Assembly: GCA_910589115.1 (NCBI GenBank)
Contig: CAJUSB010000002.1
Location: forward strand, 1 to 18,560
Direction: 5' to 3'
DNA length: 18,560 nucleotides
DNA from: an uncultured Clostridia bacterium
GTDB taxonomy: Bacteria > Bacillota > Clostridia > Oscillospirales > Butyricicoccaceae
Shown in pieces: positions 6,706-13,762 of the stretch. The first letter of the stretch is position 1. The number at the start of each line of letters is the position of its first letter. Both the position numbers and the translations under genes were made by a program. The notes beneath the pieces were generated by a model that was not told where the DNA came from, did not search any database, and worked only from the letters and a program-made list of their open reading frames with translations.

Positions 6706-7832
6706 TTCCCGCTTTCCTCCTCTCGCTGCGCAAGCGCAAGCTCTTGTCCAGCCTGCCCTTTCTCCATGCGCTTCTTCATCTCATACATCACAAGCGCCAG
6801 TGTTATAACGCCATACGACACAAATACGCGGAAATATTCGCCAATCATCGAATCCCCCGTGATCCTCGCTCCCGCCGCCGGTGCCACAATAAACATCAGA
6901 TGGAACAACGTAACCCCCAGGAATGCATTCCCAATCGTCGCCCGCTCTACCGATGCACCGCCTACCAGCAGCGCCGCTATGCAGAACATACCAATCTGCG
7001 TATGCGCCGTGTACGTCGGCATGTTGCCCATGTTCTGAAGATAGATAATCATGCCAAAGCCTGCAAAGACCGTAGACATTATAATCGAAAGAATTCGCGT
7101 GCGGTCTACCTGGATACCCGCGTCCCGCGCAACTCCCATATCCTGTCCGACTGCTCGCATATCCTGCCCCAGCTTCGTCCGCCGGAACCACACAATAAAC
7201 AAGCAAAGCAGCCCAATCACCAGGAACGTCAGCACCGGTACCTTCACCCCGCCAACCCGGATGGCCAGCAGATCATCCAAATACTGACGCATGTTCAGCA
7301 GGCTTACCGTGTTCCGGATGCCATAGCCGCGCGGCAGCTTGATCGTTGCATGTTTGATCGGGATGACAGATCCCATCATATACAGCACAACCAGCAAGTA
7401 CAGGCCGCCTACAAAATAGCTGATGATGTAGCTGGTGATCATCTCACGTCCGCGCGCCCTGTTCAGCAGTACGCCGCACATCCAGCCCAGCAGCATCGAA
7501 ATCGGTATCGAAATAATCATCGCCAGGATAATACCCGGTATGCCCCAGATTTGAAGATCTGCAACGAATATCAGCGCAATTTCTCCCGCCATCGCGCCCA
7601 GCGTCATGCCAAAATTCAAGCCCATGCCTGCCATAATCGGAATCAGCAGGCTCAGGATGAGAAACGTGTTGCGCCCCATACGGGTGACAATCTCATTCGC
7701 AAGATGCCCCGCCGAAAAACCGGACAGCGGGATGCACACCGCACAAATAAGAATGAACATCATCGGCACGCTGTTGCGCTGCAAAAAAAGCTGTATTTTG
7801 TTTTGCCTGCTGTTGTTTTTCTTTCCGCTCAT
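6702..7832 (-). CDS. ABC transporter permease, RbsC-like (BPD_transp_2), second subunit
   Basis: An integral membrane subunit (376 aa) of an importer of the ribose/galactose-type superfamily. It shows many hydrophobic helices and the family's hallmark segments: GMGLNFGMTLGAMAGEIAL near the N-terminus (the N-F-G-x-x-L-G-x-x-A-G pattern) and the cytoplasmic coupling region VGQDMGVARDAGIQVDRTR, followed by IIMSTVFAGFGMIIYLQNMG. An N-terminal basic stretch (MSGKKNNSRQNK) precedes helix 1. The start at 7832 overlaps the stop of the other permease by 4 bp (ATGA) and has a GGAGGGG site. It is the heterodimer partner of the protein at 7829-8899. The substrate is unknown. Confidence 0.92.
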   Translation of the reverse strand: MSGKKNNSRQNKIQLFLQRNSVPMMFILICAVCIPLSGFSAGHLANEIVTRMGRNTFLILSLLIPIMAGMGLNFGMTLGAMAGEIALIFVADLQIWGIPGIILAMIISIPISMLLGWMCGVLLNRARGREMITSYIISYFVGGLYLLVVLYMMGSVIPIKHATIKLPRGYGIRNTVSLLNMRQYLDDLLAIRVGGVKVPVLTFLVIGLLCLFIVWFRRTKLGQDMRAVGQDMGVARDAGIQVDRTRILSIIMSTVFAGFGMIIYLQNMGNMPTYTAHTQIGMFCIAALLVGGASVERATIGNAFLGVTLFHLMFIVAPAAGARITGDSMIGEYFRVFVSYGVITLALVMYEMKKRMEKGQAGQELALAQREEESGK

Positions 7833-8899
7833 TTCGACCCCTCCGTTTTTCTTGTCAGCGCGTAGAGAATCATGCCCTGTGAAGCAATGACGCGGACAAC
7901 ATCGCTCATATCCGTATGGATCATAGCGTTCATTACCGTAGGCGTCATCGTTAAGATACCCTGAAACAGGAAAGTGCCGATAATCACGTTTGTTATGGAT
8001 GCCTTATTCACGGACGCGCCGCCAATCAGCAGCGCCGAAACCGCAGGCAGCGCCATCGTAAACGGCGCCATATACAGCTGGATAAAGCCAAAGCCCTGCT
8101 CATACACCAATATGCCGACCGCTGCCAGCCAGGTGGACATGATGACTGACAGCATACGCGTGCGGTCAATATCAATGCCGGAAGCCTTCGCAAAAGCCGG
8201 GTTGGAGCCGACTGCCGTCATAGCCGTGCCCGTCTTCGTATGCAGGAATGCCCACATCAGGAAAGCCAGCAGCGCAAAGAACAGCAGCGTTCCCGTTGGG
8301 ATGGAAAGATTGCCAATCTTGATTGTCAGGACGTTTGCAAGCGCCTTGTCATAATACCCTTCCAGCGAAATGGTCGTGCGCAGGCCCTTGCCCGCAAGGC
8401 CCCATACCATGGTCGGATTGCTGTACGGCAGCAGCAGCCACATCATACACATAAACGACACCGATGAGAATCCGACGTAAGTCGCAACCATCATTTCGCC
8501 GCCCTTGATCTTATTCAGAAGCACGCCGTATCCCGCGCCAAGTATCACCGCAAAAGGCGTAGCAATGACAATCGCCATCACAAAGCTCATCATCCCCGTG
8601 AAACCCAGCTCAAGGGAAATCGTCGCCCCCAGCAGCCCGGAAATAACGCCCAGCGGCAAACCAAAATTCAGCCCGCAGCCCGAGTGCACCATCGGCACCA
8701 TAGCCAGCACCAGCACGGCGTTCCAGCTGAACCGGTTGATCGTATTCGTGATCTGCGTGACAAGGTCCGCGCCGACAAGCGGGGCCATAATGAAAAGTGC
8801 CAGCAGGAAGCCCGCAATAATCAGGCGCGGCAGGCCGAAATCCCTCAATGCGGCCTGTAAACCGCTTTTTTGGAGCGGTGATCTCTCTGTTTTGTCCAT
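7829..8899 (-). CDS. ABC transporter permease, RbsC-like (BPD_transp_2), first subunit
   Basis: An integral membrane subunit of 356 aa, homologous to the neighbouring permease. It shares the pattern HSGCGLNFGLPLGVISGLLGA and the coupling segment AVGSNPAFAKASGIDIDRTR, followed by VIMSTWLAAVGILVYEQGFG. Having two different permeases encoded in tandem implies a heterodimeric channel, unlike RbsC-type systems that use one. The start at 8899 has AAGGAGG and lies 11 bp after the ATPase stop. The gene overlaps the next permease by 4 bp. Confidence 0.92.
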   Translation of the reverse strand: MDKTERSPLQKSGLQAALRDFGLPRLIIAGFLLALFIMAPLVGADLVTQITNTINRFSWNAVLVLAMVPMVHSGCGLNFGLPLGVISGLLGATISLELGFTGMMSFVMAIVIATPFAVILGAGYGVLLNKIKGGEMMVATYVGFSSVSFMCMMWLLLPYSNPTMVWGLAGKGLRTTISLEGYYDKALANVLTIKIGNLSIPTGTLLFFALLAFLMWAFLHTKTGTAMTAVGSNPAFAKASGIDIDRTRMLSVIMSTWLAAVGILVYEQGFGFIQLYMAPFTMALPAVSALLIGGASVNKASITNVIIGTFLFQGILTMTPTVMNAMIHTDMSDVVRVIASQGMILYALTRKTEGSK

Positions 8900-8910
8900 T
8901 TTGCCCCTCC

Positions 8911-10509
8911 TTATTTTACTTGGCTGACCATGAGCATACCGAATTCCTCAGAGGATTCGGACGCGGGCAGTATGCCCACAACCCTGCCGCCGGAAACAAT
9001 CGCGATCCGGTCGCAGGTCTGCCGCAGCTCCTCCAGCTCGGAGGAGATCATGACCACCGTAACACCGTTTTCCCGGTTGAACTTTTTCAGCGATTCAAGC
9101 ACAAGCGATTTTGCGCCAACGTCAATGCCGCGCGTCGGCTCGGAAACAAACAGGAACTTGGGCTCCAGCGCGAACGCTTTCGCCAGGCAGATCTTCTGCT
9201 GGTTGCCGCCCGAAAGCTCCTTTGCTTTCTGCTTGGAGCTGGTGCATTTGATTGCCAGCTCATCAATATATTTTTTTGTTACCTCATGGATGGCCTTCTC
9301 GTCGCGCCAATGCACAAGGCCGCCCAGGTAGCTTTTCAGGAACCGGTTCTGGATCTGCATCGCCGGGAACGCAACGTTCCATTCCAGAGATTCATCCAGC
9401 AGCAGCCCGACCCCGCGCCGGTCCTCCGACACAAAGGCCAGCGACACATCCAGGCAGTGCCTCGGATTGTTCAGCGGCACCGGCTTTCCGTCAAATTCGA
9501 CAGTGCCGCCCGCGTCATACAGTCCCATCACACCATTCGGGATGCCGAGCTTGCCCTGCCCTGCAAGGCCGCCGATCCCTAAAATTTCGCCCTCCCGCAC
9601 GTCAAGCGTAACATTGCGCACAGTTTCGCCGGGCATATCCACCCAGAGGTTTTTAATTGACATGATCGTGCGTGCATTCCCATTATCCTGCGCCGCAGCC
9701 GCTGTTGTGCCCGCCGCGCTCTGCACGCTGCGGCCAACCATCCATTTCGTAATATCGGCCACGCTGGTTTCGCTTGCCGGAACGTCACGCACAACGTGCC
9801 CATCCCGCATCACGACAACCTTGTTGCACACCGCAAGTATTTCATGCAGGCGGTGTGTAATGAAAATGACTGCAATGCCCTGCGCCGACATTGCCCGGAT
9901 CGAATCAAGCAGCGCATCCGCTTCCTTCTCGGTCAGCACCGCTGTCGGTTCGTCCAAAATCAGCAGCTTGAGATGTTCTTTGCTGAGCTCGCGCGCAATC
10001 TCCGTAAACTGCTTGTGCCCGACCGGCATATCGCTGATAACCATATCCGCATCAATCTGCACGCCCATTTTATTGATTGCATGTTCCGCGCGCTTGTCCA
10101 TTTCAGCATAATTGAGCGTGTTCAGCCGGTCGCCGAACACCTCCGATACCAGGTTATGCTTTTTCGGCTCACGGTTCAAAAGGATGTTCTCGGTCGCCGT
10201 AAAGCCTGGGATCAAAGAGAATTCCTGGTGCACCATCCCGATCCCGGCTGCCAGCGCCTCAAACGGCGTGGCAAACTCGACCTTTTCCCCATTTAAGAGG
10301 ATATCTCCGCCGTAGCCGCCTGTTTCACGGATGACATCCATGCCAAACAGGATTTTCATCAGCGTGGATTTACCTGCACCGTTCTCACCGCAGAGGCCCA
10401 GGACCTCGCCCTCGCCCAGCGTGAAATTGATATCGGTCAGCACCTGATTCCCAAAAAAATCTTTTTTAATGCTCTGCATCTGCAGCAGAGGAGTACTGTT
10501 ATTTCTCAT
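8911..10509 (-). CDS. ABC transporter ATP-binding protein, tandem-domain (MglA/RbsA type)
   Basis: A cytoplasmic ATPase of 532 aa with two fused nucleotide-binding domains. Domain 1: Walker A GENGAGKST (41-49), Q-loop Q95 (MVHQEF), a degenerate signature MPVGHKQFTEIA (161-172), Walker B LLILDE (182-187), H219 in THR. Domain 2: a degenerate Walker A, GLAGQGKLG (314-322), lacking the usual Ser/Thr; a canonical signature LSGGNQQK (432-439); and an altered Walker B FLFVSE (452-457) with Ser in place of Asp. This asymmetry is normal for the sugar/nucleoside-type tandem ATPases and predicts one consensus and one degenerate site. The start at 10509 has no strong Shine-Dalgarno (only a weak AGGG and A-rich leader), unlike its neighbours; an alternative start is M11 at 10479. 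Confidence 0.93.
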   Translation of the reverse strand: MRNNSTPLLQMQSIKKDFFGNQVLTDINFTLGEGEVLGLCGENGAGKSTLMKILFGMDVIRETGGYGGDILLNGEKVEFATPFEALAAGIGMVHQEFSLIPGFTATENILLNREPKKHNLVSEVFGDRLNTLNYAEMDKRAEHAINKMGVQIDADMVISDMPVGHKQFTEIARELSKEHLKLLILDEPTAVLTEKEADALLDSIRAMSAQGIAVIFITHRLHEILAVCNKVVVMRDGHVVRDVPASETSVADITKWMVGRSVQSAAGTTAAAAQDNGNARTIMSIKNLWVDMPGETVRNVTLDVREGEILGIGGLAGQGKLGIPNGVMGLYDAGGTVEFDGKPVPLNNPRHCLDVSLAFVSEDRRGVGLLLDESLEWNVAFPAMQIQNRFLKSYLGGLVHWRDEKAIHEVTKKYIDELAIKCTSSKQKAKELSGGNQQKICLAKAFALEPKFLFVSEPTRGIDVGAKSLVLESLKKFNRENGVTVVMISSELEELRQTCDRIAIVSGGRVVGILPASESSEEFGMLMVSQVK

Positions 10510-10532
10510 CTTTTTCTTGCACCCTGCCTGTA

Positions 10533-10572
10533 AAGGTACAGGGGGAAGGTCTTTCCCTCCCCCCTGTACCTT
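10533..10572 (-). promoter_or_regulatory. Strong hairpin between the binding-protein and ATPase genes
   Basis: AAGGTACAGGGGG (10533-10545) pairs perfectly with CCCCCTGTACCTT (10560-10572), a 13-bp stem with a 14-nt loop. There is no T-run in the minus direction. Hairpins at this place in importer operons commonly stabilise or retain the binding-protein mRNA so that it exceeds the membrane subunits. That role is inferred here. Confidence 0.75.
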
Positions 10573-10626
10573 GAATTTTTATTTAGACCTGTTGCGGAGC
10601 CGCTCAGGACTCACCTGCCCAGCCCC

Positions 10627-11907
10627 TTAGCTGATGGTGAAATACTTCTCCGGTACTTCAACCTGTGCGGAACCCATATAATGGCCGGGATCGCCCATAA
10701 TATAGGTATCCTGATAAATGAGGTAGGTGTTGTCGGACTTGACGCCGGTAGATGCATTGGTGTAGCTGGAGCCGTTCCACTCCGCATTGGGAGAATACTG
10801 CTGGAGCGCGGATGCAATATCATCCATGTCAAGCAGATCGCTCTTGCCGTCGATGACGTTCATCGCGTGCTGTGCAAGGCCAGCGGACAGGGTATAGCCA
10901 TAGGAGTATGCCCAGGTGCCGAACCGGCCAGCGCCGCCCTTTTCATTGACGGATGCCTCAACCTTGGCAAGGATCTTTTCAAAGTCGCCCTGTTCCTGGG
11001 TCAGGTCGATGCCCAGTGCGCCGGGATAGCCCATCAGCGGGGACGGCAGGTCGGCCTCGATAAAGTATCCGCCGTACTCCATCAGCTGCTTGAGCAGCGG
11101 CTCGGTGTGCGCATCGTTGGTGCAGAAGTAAGCAGCCTTTTCGCCGTACTGCTGGACCCACTCCGGAACCTTCTCCAGGATATAAGCCTGTGCACCGGGA
11201 ACGCCTACGTCAGTCGTCGGGTCGGGCGCAGTCTCAAGCACAAACTTCATGCCGAATTCCTCGCACGCAGCTTCCATAATGGCAGCGCGGCGGCTCATCG
11301 TCTCATAAGACATATGACGCGGGAAGGAAATGTGCACGAAGGTATCGCAGCCCAGCTCATGCGCGGTGCGGATGATGAGGTAGCCGCGGGAAACGAAGTC
11401 ATTGTTGCAGACCAGGTCAGCAGCCTCGCCGATAACGGGCAGATCCTCATGGGATTCGCCTGCGATGCAGAGGATATCGGGGCGGCGTTCTTTGATCTGG
11501 CGGAACGCCTCAGTCGTGCCGGGGATCGACTGGTTGACGATGATCGCCTTCATATCCGGGTCATCGGAAAGGTTTACGATGGTCTGGATGGTGGTTTCAA
11601 GCTCTTCGGTGAAGTTATCGGGGTAGATCGCGAGTTTGATGCGGTCGCTGCCGTAAGCGGCCTCAAACGCTTCTGCGCCGCGGCGGTCGTCCTCAGACTG
11701 GGAAACCGAACCGGTTACGATACCGATGTGGTAGTCATCGCCGGCGTCGCCACCCTCAGCGGTGCTTCCGGAATCCTCGCCCTCGGTCTGTTCCGGTGCG
11801 TCTGTGCCTTCCTGCTGGACAGGGGTCGGCGTGTTGTCTTTGCCGCCGCAGGCTGCAAGTGAAAGAACCATCACAAGCGCGAGCAGCAGGCTCAGCATCT
11901 TCTTCAT
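10627..11907 (-). CDS. DUF3798-like substrate-binding lipoprotein of an ABC importer
   Basis: The extracytoplasmic ligand-binding protein of the importer (426 aa). The start at 11907 (MKKMLSLLL) has an AGGAGG site; the longer open frame would translate the leader hairpins. A lipoprotein signal with lipobox LAAC puts the lipidated Cys at residue 20, followed by a disordered Thr/Glu/Gly linker to about residue 60. The mature domain has the periplasmic-binding-protein look (YHIGIVTGSVSQSEDDRRGA, AIIVNQSIPGTTEAFRQIKE, TFVHISFPRHMSYETMSRR), which I recognise as the DUF3798 family. It is the first gene of the operon. Family members sit with ABC import genes, but I know of no defined ligand. Conserved ISFPRHMSYETMSRR and YPDNFTEE are good candidates for structural or ligand-site motifs. 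Confidence 0.9.
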   Translation of the reverse strand: MKKMLSLLLALVMVLSLAACGGKDNTPTPVQQEGTDAPEQTEGEDSGSTAEGGDAGDDYHIGIVTGSVSQSEDDRRGAEAFEAAYGSDRIKLAIYPDNFTEELETTIQTIVNLSDDPDMKAIIVNQSIPGTTEAFRQIKERRPDILCIAGESHEDLPVIGEAADLVCNNDFVSRGYLIIRTAHELGCDTFVHISFPRHMSYETMSRRAAIMEAACEEFGMKFVLETAPDPTTDVGVPGAQAYILEKVPEWVQQYGEKAAYFCTNDAHTEPLLKQLMEYGGYFIEADLPSPLMGYPGALGIDLTQEQGDFEKILAKVEASVNEKGGAGRFGTWAYSYGYTLSAGLAQHAMNVIDGKSDLLDMDDIASALQQYSPNAEWNGSSYTNASTGVKSDNTYLIYQDTYIMGDPGHYMGSAQVEVPEKYFTIS

Positions 11908-11964
11908 AAACAAAGCCTCCTGAAATCTGTCTTTTCGACATGGTAATTTTGCAGGCAGGGGTAA

Positions 11965-12015
11965 TTTTCCTGTTCCGCCGTTTTTAGGCGGAACAGGAAA
12001 AGGCATCTGCCTTTT
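11965..12015 (-). promoter_or_regulatory. Two overlapping hairpins in the importer operon leader
   Basis: Hairpin 1, AAAAGGCA/TGCCTTTT (11998-12005 with 12008-12015), overlaps by 4 nt the perfect 15-bp hairpin 2: TTTTCCTGTTCCGCC (11965-11979) and GGCGGAACAGGAAAA (11987-12001). Both are transcribed from the operon promoter and end about 45 bp before the ribosome binding site. No T-run follows hairpin 2 (ATTACCCC), so this is more likely an mRNA 5'-stability element or ligand-free switch than a terminator. Confidence 0.65.
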
Positions 12016-12026
12016 CGCTAGTATCT

Positions 12027-12054
12027 ATTTTAACAAAAAATTAACGTTTGTCAA
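12027..12054 (-). promoter_or_regulatory. Promoter of the ABC importer operon
   Basis: On the minus strand: -35 TTGACA (plus 12049-12054), 16-bp AT-rich spacer, -10 TAAAAT (plus 12027-12032). The predicted transcript starts near 12019 and runs into the leader hairpins. A weaker TTGACC...AAGAAT pair lies further upstream. I see no clear operator or cre site. Confidence 0.8.
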
Positions 12055-12099
12055 GCATAATTCTTGATTAGTCTGCCCAATCGGTCAAAGTTTATTCAT

Positions 12100-12400
12100 T
12101 TTTTCAGCGGAAAGCGAAGGGCGCTGCGTCCTCCGGGCGCGGATAAATGTACGCTGCACACGTATTTTATGTAAAAAAACGCACCGCATCCGCCCACTCG
12201 TGCATACGGAAGCGCTCCGCAGGCGCCCTGCGCGGGCAGCGGCAGGGACTCCGCCCTGCACCCGCAATTTTTTCGAGAAAAAATTGAGTAAAAGCTTTCC
12301 TTCCGCTGCGGCGGGGGATGGGTGCGGTTCAATCTGTACACGCGTGCCGCCCCGCCCGCCAAAAGGACGGCGGGCGGGGATCCGCGGCTGCGGTATGTTT
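12100..12400. repeat. GC-rich hairpin cluster between ruvX and the importer operon
   Basis: I see no gene in this stretch between 12055 and 12448. It holds several palindromes: GCAGGG/CCCTGC (12242-12259); a perfect 22-bp palindrome with arms CAATTTTTTC and GAAAAAATTG around GA (12265-12286); and CCCCGCCCGCC/GGCGGGCGGGG (12350-12379) with loop AAAAGGAC. The GC-rich segments are composed much like the dispersed repeats, but I could not align them to copies A-D. Local open frames are Arg/Pro/Ala-rich and look spurious. Confidence 0.6.
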
Positions 12401-12448
12401 TTTCGTTAATTATTTAGATTCATTGGAAAGCCTAGAAACGATGGTGTT

Positions 12449-12868
12449 TCAGGGCTGTGTGCGCCGCCAGTCAAGATAATTCTGCAAAATAAGCGTTGCA
12501 GCAACCGCATCCACAGTACGGCGGTGTTTTTTCATCTTTTTACCGTTCCCGTGCAGGATGGCATGGGCTGCAACTGTTGTGCGGCGCTCGTCCCAAAGCG
12601 TAACCGGGAGGCCGGTCAGCCCTTCCAGCTCCTGCGCAAAGGCTTCGCATTTCTGCGCGCGCGCCCCTGCCGTGCCGTCCATATTTTTCGGATATCCCAG
12701 CACGATTTCCTCGATCCGTTCTTCTTTTATATATTGCGCCAGCCGTTCCAGCAGCCGTGCGTGGTTCCATTCCTCAATTACCGATGGCGAGCCCGCCAGT
12801 AAACCGGTTTGGTCCGACACCGACAGCCCTGTCCGAGCGTCTCCATAATCAATTCCTAAAATTCGCAT
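12449..12868 (-). CDS. ruvX: RuvX/YqgF-family putative Holliday junction resolvase / pre-16S rRNA nuclease
   Basis: A cytoplasmic RNase H-fold nuclease of 139 aa, the usual family size. In Bacillus and E. coli relatives it is linked to 16S rRNA 5'-end processing. Conserved features are the N-terminal MRILGIDYGDARTGLSVSD with the catalytic Asp (D7), the IVLGYPKNMDGT segment, LWDERRTTVAA, and the C-terminal VDAVAATLILQNYLD with the second metal-binding Asp. The start at 12868 is chosen because the family begins at this MRILGIDYG; a GGGGGA/GGAAGG site precedes it. The longer open frame upstream would run through the promoter TATAAT (12905-12910). It diverges from the rpmG-secE-nusG operon. Confidence 0.93.
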   Translation of the reverse strand: MRILGIDYGDARTGLSVSDQTGLLAGSPSVIEEWNHARLLERLAQYIKEERIEEIVLGYPKNMDGTAGARAQKCEAFAQELEGLTGLPVTLWDERRTTVAAHAILHGNGKKMKKHRRTVDAVAATLILQNYLDWRRTQP

Positions 12869-12904
12869 CCTTCCGTCCCCCTGCTTAAAATATGGTTTTT
12901 TATC

Positions 12905-12933
12905 ATTATAGCACAGCATTCGGCTTGCTGCAA
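12905..12933 (-). promoter_or_regulatory. Promoter of ruvX
   Basis: On the minus strand: a perfect -10 TATAAT (plus 12905-12910), 17-bp spacer and a poor -35 TTGCAG (plus 12928-12933). It lies about 36 bp before the ruvX start. Confidence 0.6.
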
Positions 12934-13059
12934 GGCAGCGCAGTGCAGCCTTTTTTCGCTGTGTTTTGTGCCGCTTATTCGGACGCCGGGGAGTGGTGCC
13001 TGGAGTGCTGGCCGGGTTGCCGCACGTCCTTTGGCGGTATCGCTGGAGTTTTTCCATTC

Positions 13060-13088
13060 AAAATCCGCAGGTTTTGGACGGATTTTTT
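13060..13088 (+). terminator. Terminator-like hairpin with no evident gene before it
   Basis: AAAATCCG (13060-13067) and CGGATTTT (13079-13086), followed by TT, in the plus direction, ending 11 bp before the rpmG -35. No plus-strand gene precedes it; 12934-13059 is a GC-rich stretch in which I see no coding region. It may end an unrecognised small RNA or block read-through into the ribosomal operon. Confidence 0.5.
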
Positions 13089-13099
13089 AACGAAAACCC

Positions 13100-13128
13100 T
13101 TGACCACACTATATTTGCGTGCTATAAT
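13100..13128 (+). promoter_or_regulatory. Promoter of rpmG-secE-nusG
   Basis: -35 TTGACC (13100-13105), 17-bp spacer, perfect -10 TATAAT (13123-13128). The leader to the rpmG start is then about 195 nt, long for such an operon. It contains GC-rich segments such as the small dyad CAGCA/TGCTG near 13172, but no leader family that I recognise. Confidence 0.85.
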
Positions 13129-13329
13129 AGTAGCACCTATGCAGGTTCTTTTTTTGTGCCCGGCGCGGCCAGCAGTCGTGTGCTGCCCGCCTGTCCGGCA
13201 TGAACCGCCGCAAAGGGAGGCAATGCGCCCAGTCTGGCCGTTTAATTAACAACGGCTGGTTTCGGGCCCGGAAAGCGCCGCAGCCCCAAAAACGCCCTGC
13301 GGACGCAAATTTATTGAGGAGGTGCCGCT

Positions 13330-13479
13330 ATGCGCGTTCGAGTAACGCTCGCCTGCACGGAGTGCAAGCAAAGAAATTACAACACGATGAAGAACAAGAA
13401 GAACGATCCCGATCGTCTGGAGATGAACAAGTACTGCCGTTTCTGCAGAAAGCATACTGTCCATCGCGAGACCAAGTAA
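13330..13479 (+). CDS. rpmG: 50S ribosomal protein L33 (zinc-binding type)
   Basis: A large-subunit ribosomal protein of 49 aa, typical of L33. It carries two CxxC knuckles (C9/C12 in LACTECKQRNY and C36/C39 in KYCRFCRKHT), so this is the zinc-containing C+ version rather than the zinc-independent paralogue. Other hallmark pieces are MRVRVTLACTEC, NYNTMKNKKNDPDRLEMNKY and HTVHRETK. The start at 13330 has a GAGGAGGTG site. It is the first gene of the operon and lies 27 bp before secE, the standard rpmG-secE-nusG order in Firmicutes. Confidence 0.97.
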   Translation: MRVRVTLACTECKQRNYNTMKNKKNDPDRLEMNKYCRFCRKHTVHRETK

Positions 13480-13506
13480 GCCGAAGAAAGGAAAGGAAAC
13501 AGCTTC

Positions 13507-13746
13507 ATGGCAGATGAAAAGAAGAACAGCAAAGCCAAGAAGCCCTCTGTCTTTGCGCGTGCAAACAAGTGGTTTCGCGAGCTGAGGGCGGAAACGCGTA
13601 AGATCGTATGGCCGACCAAGCAGCAGACCGTCAATAATATGCTTGTTGTCGTTGCCGCGGTACTGATCGTGGGTGTCTTTGTATGGGTTCTGGATCTGAT
13701 CTTTGGCGGACTGGTCGCCGCTGTGATCGGGATGCTCGCCGGCTAA
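13507..13746 (+). CDS. secE: Preprotein translocase subunit SecE
   Basis: A small single-span subunit (79 aa) of the SecYEG channel in the cytoplasmic membrane. It has a Lys-rich N-terminus, the conserved cytoplasmic amphipathic segment WFRELRAETRKIVWPTKQQT (about 22-41), then one transmembrane helix (about 45-67). The one-helix form is usual for Firmicutes, where the E. coli protein has three. An AAGGAAA site precedes the start, and nusG follows after 16 bp. Confidence 0.96.
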   Translation: MADEKKNSKAKKPSVFARANKWFRELRAETRKIVWPTKQQTVNNMLVVVAAVLIVGVFVWVLDLIFGGLVAAVIGMLAG

Positions 13747-13762
13747 CGCAGAAAGGGTCAGC

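Noticed and set aside
6744..7865. 373-codon plus-strand open frame opposite the second permease
   Set aside because: It is antisense to a clear permease, has His/Arg/Gln-rich composition and no ribosome binding site.
11908..12006. Longer start for the binding lipoprotein
   Set aside because: It would translate the leader hairpins and bury the lipoprotein signal. The ATG at 11907 has AGGAGG.
12869..13057. N-terminal extension of RuvX
   Set aside because: The extension covers the promoter TATAAT and is unlike the family, which starts at MRILGIDYG.
13223..13249. Eight-residue leader peptide (MRPVWPFN) before rpmG with a GGGAGG upstream
   Set aside because: The spacing from the GGAGG to ATG is only about 2 nt and no attenuator pairs with it.
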